Positions 1-8,342 of a stretch of 25,923 nucleotides of DNA are shown one piece after another. This stretch comes from CBCXVS01 sp965178525 (GTDB taxonomy: Bacteria > Tectomicrobia > Entotheonellia > Entotheonellales > Entotheonellaceae), in assembly GCA_965178525.1 (NCBI GenBank), contig CBCXVS010000077.1:1-25923 (forward strand), read 5' to 3'. Numbering within the stretch: position 1 is the stretch's first letter; each line of letters opens with the position of its first letter. A program made the position numbers and the translations under genes. The notes under the pieces were generated by a model. That model ran no database searches. It was not told the origin of the DNA and was given only the letters and a program-made list of their open reading frames with translations.

Positions 1-588
1 AGCCGGGGGCAAGGTGAGCAAATGCTCGGCCATGTCAAAGGCCGTGGGCAGGAGGTCGTCGGGCTCCACCAGACGGTTGAGAAACCCCACTTGATAGAGG
101 CGCTCCGCCGTGAAGCGGAATCCCAGCGCCATCTCGGTCGCAATCGGGTGGGGGAGGCCGGCGAAAAAGCCGTGATTGTAGCCGCCGAGGAGCCAGCGTT
201 TGGCCTCGGAGACCTCGAAGATCGCCCCCTGCACCGCGACGCGCAGGTCAGTGCGCTCGACCAGCATGAATCCGCCCCCCATGGCGTAGCCGTTGATGGC
301 GGCAATCACGGGCTTCTGCAGCGTCCCGTTCATGAAGGGGTCTTCGAGAGCCGGCCGCCCCCCACCCGGCGCGCCACGCTGAAGCGACTCCTTCATGTCC
401 TCCCCGGCGCAGAAGGCGCGGCCAGTCCCAGTGAAGACGGCCACCTCAAGCCGGTCGCTGTCGCGAAATTCACACCACGCCTGGGCGAGGCCGGTGCGGA
501 GTTCTTGCCCGAGCGCATTCAGACGCTCCGGCCGGTTCATACGAATCAACATGACCTGGCCACGGTGCTCGGTCTCGACGAGAGCCAT
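1..588 (-). CDS. Enoyl-CoA hydratase/isomerase (crotonase) family, 3' end cut by window
   Basis: Seen: reading leftwards from the ATG at 588, an open frame of 196 codons runs off the left edge, so the C-terminus is missing. A clear ribosome site (GAGGTGA) precedes the ATG, and an ATG further upstream hits a stop at once. The protein starts MALVETEHRGQVMLIRMNRP, has the first oxyanion-hole segment CAGEDMKE near residues 60-67, and the second, NGYAMGGG, near 99-106. Family knowledge: crotonase-fold enzymes hydrate or isomerise enoyl-CoA thioesters in fatty acid or aromatic acid breakdown, as cytosolic trimers or hexamers. Inferred: the exact substrate is unknown. The acidic residue normally seen after the GGG segment (ELA) is replaced by MLV, so it may not be a classic hydratase. 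The CoA-transferase at 1240 fits the same metabolism but is divergently placed. Confidence 0.9.
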   Translation of the reverse strand, partial: MALVETEHRGQVMLIRMNRPERLNALGQELRTGLAQAWCEFRDSDRLEVAVFTGTGRAFCAGEDMKESLQRGAPGGGRPALEDPFMNGTLQKPVIAAINGYAMGGGFMLVERTDLRVAVQGAIFEVSEAKRWLLGGYNHGFFAGLPHPIATEMALGFRFTAERLYQVGFLNRLVEPDDLLPTAFDMAEHLLTLPPA

Positions 589-731
589 CACATCACCTCA
601 TCCATGTAAGATCATATCTCGTCCTGGGCGGTATCGGGCACGATTGTAGCACAAATATGCGTCTTGAAATATGGGTAGGCACTGCTATTTGGGCAGGGAA
701 GACAAAACCCGAATTCGAAGGAGATAGGACG

Positions 732-760
732 TTCTCAAAGCGGGCAATTCGTGCTACTAT
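732..760 (+). promoter_or_regulatory. Candidate sigma-70 promoter for the 793 gene
   Basis: TTCTCA at 732-737 and TACTAT at 755-760 are separated by 17 bases, each matching the consensus at four of six positions. Transcription would begin near 767, leaving a leader of about 26 bases before the ATG at 793. Sequence resemblance only. Confidence 0.35.
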
Positions 761-792
761 GCAGAAAAATCTCACAAACAGCGGAGCGCATC

Positions 793-1206
793 ATGAGCGA
801 GAAGCAAGCCGGCCCCCAACGATCGATTACACCCCGCGAAGGTTGGCGCAACATCTTCATGTCCGAAGACCAAGGCGACGCGCCGATGAGTCAGGGACTG
901 TTGTACGAAGCCAGTTACCACGACCGCCCCATTCTTCGCCTGATATACAACCCGGCACATTACGCCTCAACTGGCCGATCGGTCATCACCGTCCGTTGCG
1001 TTCTGTGCGGTCTGAAATCCCGCGCCTTTGACTCTTTTCAAGATTATCCGATGATCGGCCACGTCGATGTCCACGCCATACGGCGGACGCTTTCGATGAG
1101 CACAGAGCGCATCCGCAATCATTTAGCCGCCCAACATGACGAGGAGCTAGGCGGTGTGGATGATGAGGACTTGTTCAACTCTATGCTGGACTGCTGCCAT
1201 CTCTAA
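793..1206 (+). CDS. Hypothetical protein with a C2H2-like zinc-binding pattern (137 aa)
   Basis: I do not recognise this family. The ATG at 793 is chosen because GGAG sits six bases upstream; an in-frame start at 751 lacks such a site. The protein is acidic near its end (VDDEDLF) and has no signal peptide or membrane segment. It contains Cys69-x2-Cys72 (RCVLCG) followed by His110-x4-His115 (NHLAAQH), a spacing compatible with a zinc finger with a long linker, and the C-terminus ends in a second Cys pair and a His (CCHL). A role in nucleic-acid or protein binding is possible but not shown. It lies 33 bases upstream of the CoA-transferase gene in the same direction and could share its transcript. 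Confidence 0.6.
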   Translation: MSEKQAGPQRSITPREGWRNIFMSEDQGDAPMSQGLLYEASYHDRPILRLIYNPAHYASTGRSVITVRCVLCGLKSRAFDSFQDYPMIGHVDVHAIRRTLSMSTERIRNHLAAQHDEELGGVDDEDLFNSMLDCCHL

Positions 1207-1239
1207 TGGAGCACGTCAGTCCTTCTCTCGGAGATTCTT

Positions 1240-2448
1240 ATGGAACTACCCAACTGCCCGCCAGGCCCGTTGCAGGGCATTCGCGTCATTGATCTTACCA
1301 CGGTCATGTTTGGCCCCTATTGCACCCAGATCATGGGAGAAATGGGGGCGGATGTGATCAAGGTCGAATCGCCGGAAGGGGATATTGGCCGCCAGACCGG
1401 CGCCAGCCGATCGAAGGGCATGTCGGTGGCCCATCTCATGAAAGGCCGCAACAAGCGCAGTCTCGTGCTCGATCTGAAGCAGCCCGCCGGGCTGGAGGCG
1501 TTGCAGCGCCTGACGCAAAGCGCCGATGTCTTCGTGCACAACATGCGTCCGCAGGCCACGCGCAAGCTCGGGATCGGCTATGATGCGGTTGCCGCCTGGA
1601 AACCCGATATCATCTATGCCGCGGCCACGGGCTTTGGCGAATCGGGGCCGTACGCCGAGCGCCCGGCCTACGATGATTTGATCCAAGGCATGGCCGGCGT
1701 GGCGGCGCTCTATGGCATGGCGGCTGGCGAGCCGCGCTACGCGCCGACGGTCATGGCGGACAAAACGAGCGGATTGTTTCTGCTCTATACGATTACGATG
1801 GCGCTCTTTCACCGGGAGCGTACCGGGGAAGGCCAGAAGGTCCAGGTGCCGATGTTCGAATGCATGGTCTCGTTTCTCATGAATGAGCACTTGCAAGCCC
1901 GCACGTTCGAGCCTCCCCAAGGTGCGGCGGGCTATCAACGCCTGCTGACCCCGCACCGCCGGCCATACGCCACGGCCGATGGGTACCTCTGTGTCATGCC
2001 GTACAACAATCGCCATTGGCAACGCTTCTTCGCGCTCATTGGCCGTCCTGACCTGGCCGCCGATGAGCGCTTTTCACAGCAGTCGGCGCGTTCGAAAAAC
2101 ATCGACGCACTGTATGCCATTGTGGCCGAGAGCATGCGGGCGCATTCCACTGCAGAATGGCTGGACCTTCTGAATGAGGCCGATATTCCCTGTGGTCCGA
2201 TGAATGCCCCGGACGATTTGTTCCACGACCCGCATCTACAGGCGGTGGGGATGTTTCCCGAGATCGAACACCCGTCGGAGGGTAAGATGCGCCATATTAA
2301 GGTGCCGGTGACGTTTGCCAAAACCCCGGGTGGCCTGCGGCGTCACGCCGACCGGTTAGGCGGCAGTAGCGCCGCCGTGTTGCGCGAACTCGGTTACTCG
2401 GAGGAGCAGATCGCCGACCTCGAAAAGAGCGGCGTCACCTTGACCTGA
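1240..2448 (+). CDS. CaiB/BaiF (family III) CoA-transferase
   Basis: A complete 402-residue protein, the usual length for family III CoA-transferases. It opens with the family-typical GIRVIDLTTVMFGPYCTQ followed by GADVIKVE near residues 37-43, then NKRSLVLDLK at 71-80, and PAYDDLIQGMAG at 142-153. By family knowledge the conserved Asp in the Y-D motif (Asp145 here) forms the covalent acyl/CoA intermediate. The enzyme moves CoA between carboxylic acids in the cytosol; formyl-CoA, carnitine, succinyl and aromatic acid versions exist, and I cannot tell the substrate. The start is supported by GGAG about seven bases upstream. The crotonase at the left edge could act in the same acyl-CoA pathway, although it is on the other strand. 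Confidence 0.92.
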   Translation: MELPNCPPGPLQGIRVIDLTTVMFGPYCTQIMGEMGADVIKVESPEGDIGRQTGASRSKGMSVAHLMKGRNKRSLVLDLKQPAGLEALQRLTQSADVFVHNMRPQATRKLGIGYDAVAAWKPDIIYAAATGFGESGPYAERPAYDDLIQGMAGVAALYGMAAGEPRYAPTVMADKTSGLFLLYTITMALFHRERTGEGQKVQVPMFECMVSFLMNEHLQARTFEPPQGAAGYQRLLTPHRRPYATADGYLCVMPYNNRHWQRFFALIGRPDLAADERFSQQSARSKNIDALYAIVAESMRAHSTAEWLDLLNEADIPCGPMNAPDDLFHDPHLQAVGMFPEIEHPSEGKMRHIKVPVTFAKTPGGLRRHADRLGGSSAAVLRELGYSEEQIADLEKSGVTLT

Positions 2449-2480
2449 GTCTCTGGCCCTCGCCACGGGAACAGGACAAA

Positions 2481-2547
2481 TGCGGAATGCGGAATGCGGA
2501 ATGCGGAATGCGAATGTGCAAAAGTCCGCATTCCGCATTCCGCATTC
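2481..2547. repeat. TGCGGAA heptamer repeat arranged as a long inverted repeat
   Basis: Four perfect copies of TGCGGAA run from 2481 to 2508, followed by a degenerate unit. The complementary heptamer TTCCGCA is repeated at 2525-2547. The arms 2485-2507 and 2525-2547 are perfect reverse complements over 23 bases, separated by 17 bases, so the transcript can fold into a very stable hairpin. It lies just after the CoA-transferase stop and 35 bases before the selenoprotein gene. There is no T-tract, so it is not a standard terminator. The same heptamer reappears inside the cyclase gene at 6601-6656. Confidence 0.9.
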
Positions 2548-2582
2548 AAAACTTCTGTCTAGGTACATAGAGGGAATGTCAT

Positions 2583-3212
2583 ATGCCCAATCGGATACGT
2601 GCGGTCAAACTTGGAGAGTCCTCTGACCCTGCCGTCAACGCGATCCTCGAATTTTCGCAAGGTGGCTTTGGAGACACCTCGATGTTTGGCCTCCTGGCCC
2701 GTCGGCCGGAATTGCTCAAACGCATCGCCGCCGTCTTTGAATACCTCTTCGGTGGGGCGGGAGGGATCGTCGAACCCTACCTGCTGGAGCTCATGCGCAT
2801 TCGCACCGGACATCTGAACGCCTGCACCTATTGAGCCACCGTGCGACTCGCTCCGTTGAGCGAGCAGGTGCAGCCGAAAGAAGCCGCCATTGGCGTGCAA
2901 GATATCAGCCAGATGACCAAACCGGAGGCGATTGCCGCGCTCGCCCACAAAATCGATACCCAGAACTTGACACCGCGAGAGGCGGCCGCGATTGGCTTGA
3001 TCGATCGCATGGTGACCGATCCCCATACCGTGAATGATGCGTTTTTTGCTGAGCTGCAACAACATTTTTCGGAGGATGAACTCATCGAGCTGGTGTTTTC
3101 CGGCGCCCTGTTTCTCTGGGGAAATCACTTCAATATTACGATGCGCGTGGATACGGATGAAGAGAGCGCTTATCCCCATAACCTGTCCTATGCCGAGACG
3201 CCGGGAGATTAA
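2583..3212 (+). CDS. AhpD/carboxymuconolactone decarboxylase-like selenoprotein (CxxU)
   Basis: Seen: an ATG at 2583 with a GAGGG ribosome site opens a frame that meets TGA at 2832-2834 (codon 84) and continues uninterrupted in the same frame to TAA at 3210. Read through, it gives 209 residues. The residues around the TGA are LELMRIRTGHLNACTY-x-ATVR. Family knowledge: AhpD/CMD proteins have Glu, about 11 residues, then Cys-x-x-Cys in an all-helical fold, and use the Cys pair as a thiol peroxidase/reductase centre. The TGA falls exactly on the second Cys (Cys81-x-x-Sec84; Glu69 is the conserved acid). AhpD-like CxxU selenoproteins are known from marine metagenomes. A SECIS-like hairpin follows at the right distance. 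Inferred: TGA encodes selenocysteine, and the enzyme reduces peroxides or a related thiol partner in the cytosol. The alternative, a chance nonsense mutation, is less likely given the position and the hairpin. Confidence 0.85.
2835..2870 (+). promoter_or_regulatory. Bacterial SECIS-like hairpin for UGA recoding
   Basis: Directly after the TGA (2832-2834) the RNA can form a lower stem, CACC 2837-2840 with GGTG 2867-2870, and an upper seven-base-pair stem, CTCGCTC 2847-2853 with GAGCGAG 2858-2864. The tetraloop is CGTT. The loop begins about 19 bases after the TGA and has G at its second position. Bacterial SECIS elements bind SelB, lie roughly 16-37 bases after UGA, and need G among the first two loop bases, so all features match. 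The hairpin is inside the coding region, as in formate dehydrogenases. Confidence 0.8.
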
Positions 3213-3271
3213 GGCGCATGGGACGGCCGGGGACCTTAGGCGCTAGGTTAAGGCTGGTTCTCCTTTCACAT

Positions 3272-3290
3272 CTCCCTTTGCGAAAGGGGG
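3272..3290. repeat. Small inverted repeat between selenoprotein and cyclase genes
   Basis: CCCTTT at 3274-3279 pairs with AAAGGG at 3283-3288 across GCG, extended by one wobble and one G-C pair. It sits in a 106-base gap with no gene. There is no T-tract, so it may be a dispersed palindrome or a weak terminator of the selenoprotein transcript. Confidence 0.4.
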
Positions 3291-3318
3291 AAACCGCGAG
3301 ACGAGGGGAGGAGTGGGG

Positions 3319-6300
3319 ATGCAATTCTTTCACGTCTTGTCAGCGGTCATCGCGGTGCTGCAGCGCGAGGGTCGCGTGACGTACTGGGCCCTGAAGCAGG
3401 AGTTTGGCTTTGATGATGCCTTCCTCGAGGGCCTGCGGGAAGAGCTCATTTTCGCCAAAGGTGTGGCTCAGGACGAAGTCGGCAAAGTCTTGGTCTGGAC
3501 CGGTACGGCGGCTCGGCCGGCGCCGCATCCACCGCCGGCGGAGCTAACCCTCCCGCCACTCGCGCTTGCCAACGACAGGTCTCCTAACGGGCTTGATACG
3601 CACGGGCCGCACATGCCCCCGCCATTGGCGCGGCCGCCGCAGCAGGCCCTCCCGCCCACCGCTGCGCCACTTGACCCTGAGCCCAGTCCGGCGCCGGTCC
3701 GCAGTGGACCCGAGGCGGAACGCCGCCAGCTGACCGTGATGTTCTGTGACCTAGTGGGCTCGACCGATCTCTCCGGACGTCTCGATCCCGAAGACTTGCG
3801 CGAGGTGGTGCGCGCCTACTAGGAGACAGCCGCCGCGGTCATTCAACGTTATGAAGGTCACATCGCACAGTATCTCGGCGACGGGCTTCTCGTGTATTTT
3901 GGCTTCCCCGTGGCTCACGAGGACGATGCGCAGCGTGCCGTGCACAGTGGATTAGGCATTGTGGACGCCATCGCGGGCTTGAATAGCCGTCTGGAAGCGG
4001 ATTATCGCGTGCAACTGGCGGTGCGGCTCGGCATTCACACCGGTCCGGTCGTCGTGGGGGAGATGGGCGGTGGGGACCGGCATGAGCAGTTAGCGCTGGG
4101 CGAGACGCCCAACATCGCGGCGCGTCTCGAAGGTCTGGCCCAACCCAACACCGTGGTGCTCAGCAGCATGACGGCACGCTTGCTGCAAAACGCCTTTGTC
4201 CTCGAAACCCTCGGTCCTCACGCGCTTAAGGGCGTGGCCGAACCGATGGTGCTGAGCCGGGTGCTCGGGACGCTCGACGGCAACCCCGATGATAGGGATG
4301 CGATGGCTTCGGAGGCGGCCACGCTGCTGTTGGGGCGGGATGAAGAAATCGGAATTTTGAGACGCCGCTGGAAACAGAGTCAAGAAGGGCTTGGCCAAGT
4401 GGTCCTCATCGGCGGTGAAGGGGGCATCGGCAAATCCGTTTTGGTCGAGACCGTTCGCCAGGAGGCGCGCCGCGAGAACGCGCCCCGTATCACCTTTCAA
4501 TGTGCGCAGTATTACCAAAACAGTGCTTTTCATCCCATCATTCGCCATCTCGAACGGTTATTCGGTTTCGACCGCCATGACGATGCTGAAACGCGGATCG
4601 CCAAACTTGAAACGTTGCTTCGACATGACCGCCACCTCCCTGAGGACACCGTGCCGCTTCTGGCCGATCTGCTCTCCATTCCGCTGCCCGAGGGACGGTT
4701 TCCGGCCTTGGATCTCTCTCCGCAACAACAAAAACAGGCAACCCACGATGCCCTCGCAGCCTGGATGCTGGCAGAGGCCGAACGACAGCCCTTGCTGCTG
4801 GTGTGGGAGGACCTGCACTGGGCTGACCCCTCAACGCTGGAACAGATCGCGTTGATGATTGACCAGACGCCTACCGCTGCGATCTTGCAAGTCTTCACCT
4901 ATCGTCCGGAGTTCACCCCGCCCTGGGCCTTGCGTTCGCACATGACGCCGCTGATGCTGAACCATTTGGAGCAGCCACAGGTGGAAGCGCTGGTGAACCA
5001 TCTGGCTGGCGGCAAGCGCCTGCCAGCAGAGGTGGTACAGCATATCGTTACAAAGACCGATGGCGTGCCATTGTACGTCGAAGAGCTGACCAAGACACTG
5101 ATGGAATCCGTGTTCCTCCTGGAAGAAGCCGACCAATACGTGCTGACTCAGCCCCTCTCGGCCATGGCGATCCCGGAGACCTTGCAGGATTCTCTGATGG
5201 CGCGACTCGACCGCTTACCCACAGTACGCGATGTGGCCCAGCTTGCAGCCGTGCTCGGGCGGGAGTTTGCGTACGACATCCTGCAGGCGCTCATGGAGGT
5301 CGAGGACCAGACCCTGCAAGACCGCCTCGGCCAGTTGGTGCACCACGACCTGTTCTATCAGCGGGGCCGCCCGCCGCACGCCCGCTACACGTTTAAGCAC
5401 GCCCTGGTGCGAGACGCGGCCTATCAGTCGTTATTGCGCCGCACCCGGCAGGATTATCATGCACAGATCGCGCAGCTGCTCGAAGCGCATTTTCCTGAAG
5501 TCGCGGAGACCGAACCTGAAGTGGTGGCGCATCACTATACCGAAGCGGGACGTGCCGAACAGGCGTTGAACTACTGGGAGCAAGCGGGGCAGCGGGCTCG
5601 GCAGAGGTCGGCCCACGCCGAAGCCATCGCGCATTTGCGCCTGGGGCTCGACGTCCTTGCCAGCCTGCCGCAGACGCCTGAGCGTACGCACCGGGAGCTG
5701 ACCCTGTCCATTGCCTTGGGCACCTCCTTATTGGCCACCAAAGGGTTTGCCTCCCCGGAAGCGGAAGCGGTCTACACACGGGCGCGCGCGCTGTCTCATC
5801 AGGTAGAGGACGCCGATCTGATTCTGCCCGTGCTCTATGGCTTTGGGACGTATTATTTCGTCCGTGGCGACCTGCCGCAGGCGCAGGAGCTGAGTGAGGC
5901 GTTCTTGCGCCAGTGTCAATCCGATCAGAATACCGCAGCCTTGCTGGTGGCGCACTGGGCCGTGGGTATGGCCCAATTGTTTCGGGGCGACCTGACGCCA
6001 GCACGTGAGCACTTTGTCCACATTGCCGCCACATATGAACCTCAACAGCACCGGCATCTCGCCTTTGTGTATGGGCAGGATCCGGGCATGTCCGGCCTCT
6101 CGTTTTTGGCCTGGACCCTGTGGCTGTTGGGCTATCCGGAACAAGCCATGCAGCAAAGCCAGGCCGCCTTGGCGCTCGACCAGGCGGTGGCGCATCCTCA
6201 TAGTTCATGCCTATACCTTGGTCCTCGCCGCCCTCTGCCGGCAAAGCAGCCGCGATGTCGAGGGCGCCCAAGCTTTGGCCGAACGCGCCGTTGCGCTCGC

Positions 6301-6879
6301 AACGGAGCAGGGCTTTGCGCTTTGGGCTGCGGCGGGCACGATCGTGAGCGGATGGGCGTTGGCCATGCAGGGGCGGCACGATGAGGGGATCGCGCAGATT
6401 CAGCACGGATTGGCGCGTTGGCGCGCTACGGGCGCGGGGCTGAACCAGACCCATTGGCTGGCCATGCTGGCGGAGGCCCATGGGCAGGCGGCGCAATACG
6501 AGGCGGCGTTTGCCGCGCTGCATGAGGCGCCCGGCCTTGTCGACAGCCTGGATGAACATGACTGGGAGGCCGAACTCTATCGGCTCCAGGGGGAACTATT
6601 GCGGAATGCGGAATGCGGAATGCGGAATGCGGAATGGCGAATGGAGAATGCGGAATGGACGCCGGAGGCGTGTTTTCGACATGCTCTGGAGGTGGCGCGC
6701 CAGCAGCAGGCGAAGTCGTTGGAGTTGCGGGCGGCGCTGAGCTTGAGCCGGTTGTGGCAGCAGGAGGGCCGGGGGGAGGAAGCTCGGGAACGCCTGGAAG
6801 CGGTCTGCGATTGGTTTACCGAGGGGGGGGCACGGCGGATTTGCAAGCCGCAAAGGCGCTGCTGCAGGAGCTGTCCTGA
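3319..6879 (+). pseudogene. Adenylate/guanylate cyclase-AAA ATPase-TPR regulator, broken (amber plus two frameshifts)
   Basis: The ATG at 3319 follows GGAGGAG. The order is: an N-terminal segment (QREGRVTYWALKQEFG), a proline-rich linker, a class III cyclase domain (QLTVMFCDLVGSTDLS; later QYLGDGLLVYFGFP with its metal Asp), an AAA/NACHT-like ATPase (Walker A GGEGGIGKS; Walker B-like LLLVWEDLHWADP), and TPR-like repeats to the end (ADLQAAKALLQELS). Three lesions are visible: TAG at 3820-3822 inside the cyclase domain, where relatives usually have Gln; an extra T near 6204-6205, between the HPHS and YTLVLAAL segments; and a shift in the run of eight Gs at 6823-6830. Each side of every lesion keeps family sequence in the new frame. 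A heptamer array lies in the linker at 6601-6656. Family role: cytosolic signalling ATPase that makes cyclic nucleotide. Here it is probably inactive, unless the errors are from sequencing. Confidence 0.85.
6601..6656 (+). repeat. GCGGAAT heptamer array inside the cyclase gene
   Basis: Five perfect copies of GCGGAAT (6601-6635) are followed by the variants GGCGAAT and GGAGAAT and one more perfect copy. They are translated as NAECGMRNAEW-type residues in the loop between the LYRLQGELL and TPEACFRHALEVAR helices. It is the same heptamer as at 2481-2547. Because seven is not a multiple of three, gain or loss of one unit would shift the frame. Confidence 0.9.
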
Positions 6880-6884
6880 TGGGG

Positions 6885-7184
6885 CTAGGCGACATGCACA
6901 CGAACTTCTTTGTCCAGTCTATCGGCCAAAGCCTCGCGCGCCGTTTCCAAATCATACCGTGCTTGGAGATTCATCCAGAATTGCGCCTCCATCCCAAAAA
7001 AGCGTCCTAATCGTAAGGCGGTATCCGCCGTCACGCCCCGCTTGCCATGGACGATCTCATTAATACGACGCGGCGGTACCCCAATCGCTTGGGCCACATG
7101 ATATTGGCTAATCTTCATAGGCTTGAGAAACTCCTCAAGGAGGATCTCGCCAGGGTGAATGGGCGGGAAGTCACGCTGTGTCAT
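6885..7184 (-). CDS. higA: HigA family antitoxin (XRE-type HTH)
   Basis: A 99-residue protein starting MTQRDFPPIHPGEILLEEFL, the standard HigA opening, followed by a helix-turn-helix (ISQYHVAQAIGVPPRRINEIVHGKRGV, residues about 25-51) and the typical GMEAQFWMNLQARYDLE segment. It neutralises HigB by direct binding and represses the operon through its HTH. It is the second gene of a toxin-first pair, nine bases after higB, with a strong ribosome site (GAGGTGAG) in the gap region that would favour antitoxin translation. It ends in TAG, five bases beyond the end of the convergent cyclase pseudogene. Confidence 0.93.
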   Translation of the reverse strand: MTQRDFPPIHPGEILLEEFLKPMKISQYHVAQAIGVPPRRINEIVHGKRGVTADTALRLGRFFGMEAQFWMNLQARYDLETAREALADRLDKEVRVHVA

Positions 7185-7193
7185 CGTCTCACC

Positions 7194-7475
7194 TCAGTGA
7201 TAGTCAACCATTTCCACGTCAAACGCATCGCCGTCACGCCACACAAAGCATGCGCGCCACTGATCGTTCACACGGATGCCGTGCTGACCTTGTCGGTCAT
7301 GGGTCAACGCTGCGAGCCGGTTACCAGGCGGCACGCGCAAGGTATCCAAGACCGTGGCGGCGTTGATTTGCTCCAGCTTGCGCGCGGCTGCACGTTGAAT
7401 ATTCTGCGGGAATCGGCGAGAAAATTGTCCGCGAAAAATCTTCTCGGTTTCTTTGCACTTGAACGATTTGATCAT
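7194..7475 (-). CDS. higB: HigB family toxin (RelE-fold mRNA interferase)
   Basis: A 93-residue basic protein (MIKSFKCKETEKIF ... RVPPGNRLAALTHDR ... WRACFVWRDGDAFDVEMVDYH) matching the HigB/RelE family over its whole length. Family role: a ribosome-dependent ribonuclease that cleaves mRNA during translation when HigA is degraded. The conserved GNRL segment and the C-terminal VDYH are intact, so the toxin looks functional. No ribosome site precedes the ATG, and the predicted transcription start falls about at the ATG, so the message may be leaderless. An inverted repeat lies directly upstream. Confidence 0.93.
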   Translation of the reverse strand: MIKSFKCKETEKIFRGQFSRRFPQNIQRAAARKLEQINAATVLDTLRVPPGNRLAALTHDRQGQHGIRVNDQWRACFVWRDGDAFDVEMVDYH

Positions 7476-7481
7476 ATGCTA

Positions 7482-7518
7482 AGCCTAACGCTTCTCGTTA
7501 ATAACGTCAAGCGTTAGG
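7482..7518 (-). promoter_or_regulatory. higBA operator/promoter
   Basis: A perfect 10-base inverted repeat, CCTAACGCTT at 7484-7493 and AAGCGTTAGG at 7509-7518, surrounds 15 bases. On the minus strand TTGACG (7510-7505) and TAGGCT (7487-7482) are 17 bases apart, giving a possible -35/-10 pair that overlaps both half-sites. HigA dimers usually autoregulate through such palindromes, so this is the probable operator. Confidence 0.7.
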
Positions 7519-7622
7519 GGGGACTCCGTTTCTCCCCCACGTCTCTTCCGTCGCATGTTGAATTGTGCTACAACGGAAGCTATAGAGGTCTACCGATAGC
7601 TTTGTTGTCGTAAGGTCGCCAT

Positions 7623-8339
7623 ATGGGTATCGAGTTCGCGTTTCTGATCTACCTCACCTTGTTTCGTCTCGCGATCATTGCGGCTGTCGTCATCAGTATT
7701 GTGCTCGGTTATCAACTTTTCTGTCGGGGTGTGTGGCCGCGCCATGGCGGCCAGCACGGGACTGACGTGACCGTAGAGGTCGCCGAGTCGCGCTTCACCC
7801 TCAAAAATGCTGCTCCGGGCACGTGTTTTGCGTTGTTTGGCGTGATCATTGTCAGCATCATGTTAGCTCAGGGTGGTCCCAAGCTGGTGCTGGAGACGTT
7901 GCAAGAAGGCGGTCTGGTGCAGCGCAAGACGATGCTCCGGGGCAATGGCTAGGCCACGCAGCCATTACCCGTGCCAAACGCTGAGGAAGCCGTTACGGTA
8001 TCTGCTCTCACGCAAAAGGGCAATGCCGATACCGATGCGGGCAAAATCGACGAAGGGATCGAGACGTTGCGCCGGGCCGTAGCGTTGTCAGCCGTGCCCA
8101 TGAACGCTCTGGCTTGGCTCTATCAGGAGCGCAAGCAATATAACGAGGCGCTGCCGCTGGCCCGTCTGGCGGTGTGTTGACAACCTGACGAGGCGCTTTT
8201 CCTGGAGACCTTGGCGGTGATTTTGTGCAAAACCGGAGAGCGCTCAGAGGCGCTCTCGGTCATGAAAAAGGCCGCGCAAAAGAATCCCGGCGAATTTCAG
8301 ACCCATCTGCGGCAATTGCAAGAGGGCTCCTGTCCATGA
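7623..8339 (+). pseudogene. Membrane-anchored TPR protein with two in-frame stops
   Basis: One frame runs from the ATG at 7623 to TGA at 8337 but is cut by TAG at 7950-7952 and TGA at 8178-8180. The N-terminal part has two hydrophobic segments, about residues 5-30 (FAFLIYLTLFRLAIIAAVVI) and 64-80. After the TAG the sequence becomes TPR-like: GNADTDAGKIDEGIETLRRAV, then MNALAWLYQERKQYNEALPLARLAV. After the TGA it continues as LFLETLAVILCKTGERSEAL. Conserved helices on both sides of each stop show it was one gene. The piece 7623-7952 could still yield a 109-residue membrane protein. Function unknown; TPR proteins usually bind partner proteins. The TGA has no redox context or clear SECIS. Confidence 0.65.
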
Positions 8340-8342
8340 GCC

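Noticed and set aside
1246..2022. Minus-strand frame of 258 codons
   Set aside because: Antisense shadow of the CoA-transferase; no family sequence and no ribosome site.
5393..6559. Long minus-strand frame of 388 codons
   Set aside because: It is antisense to the cyclase/TPR gene, has no recognisable domain, and its frame arises from the GC-rich codon bias of the real gene.
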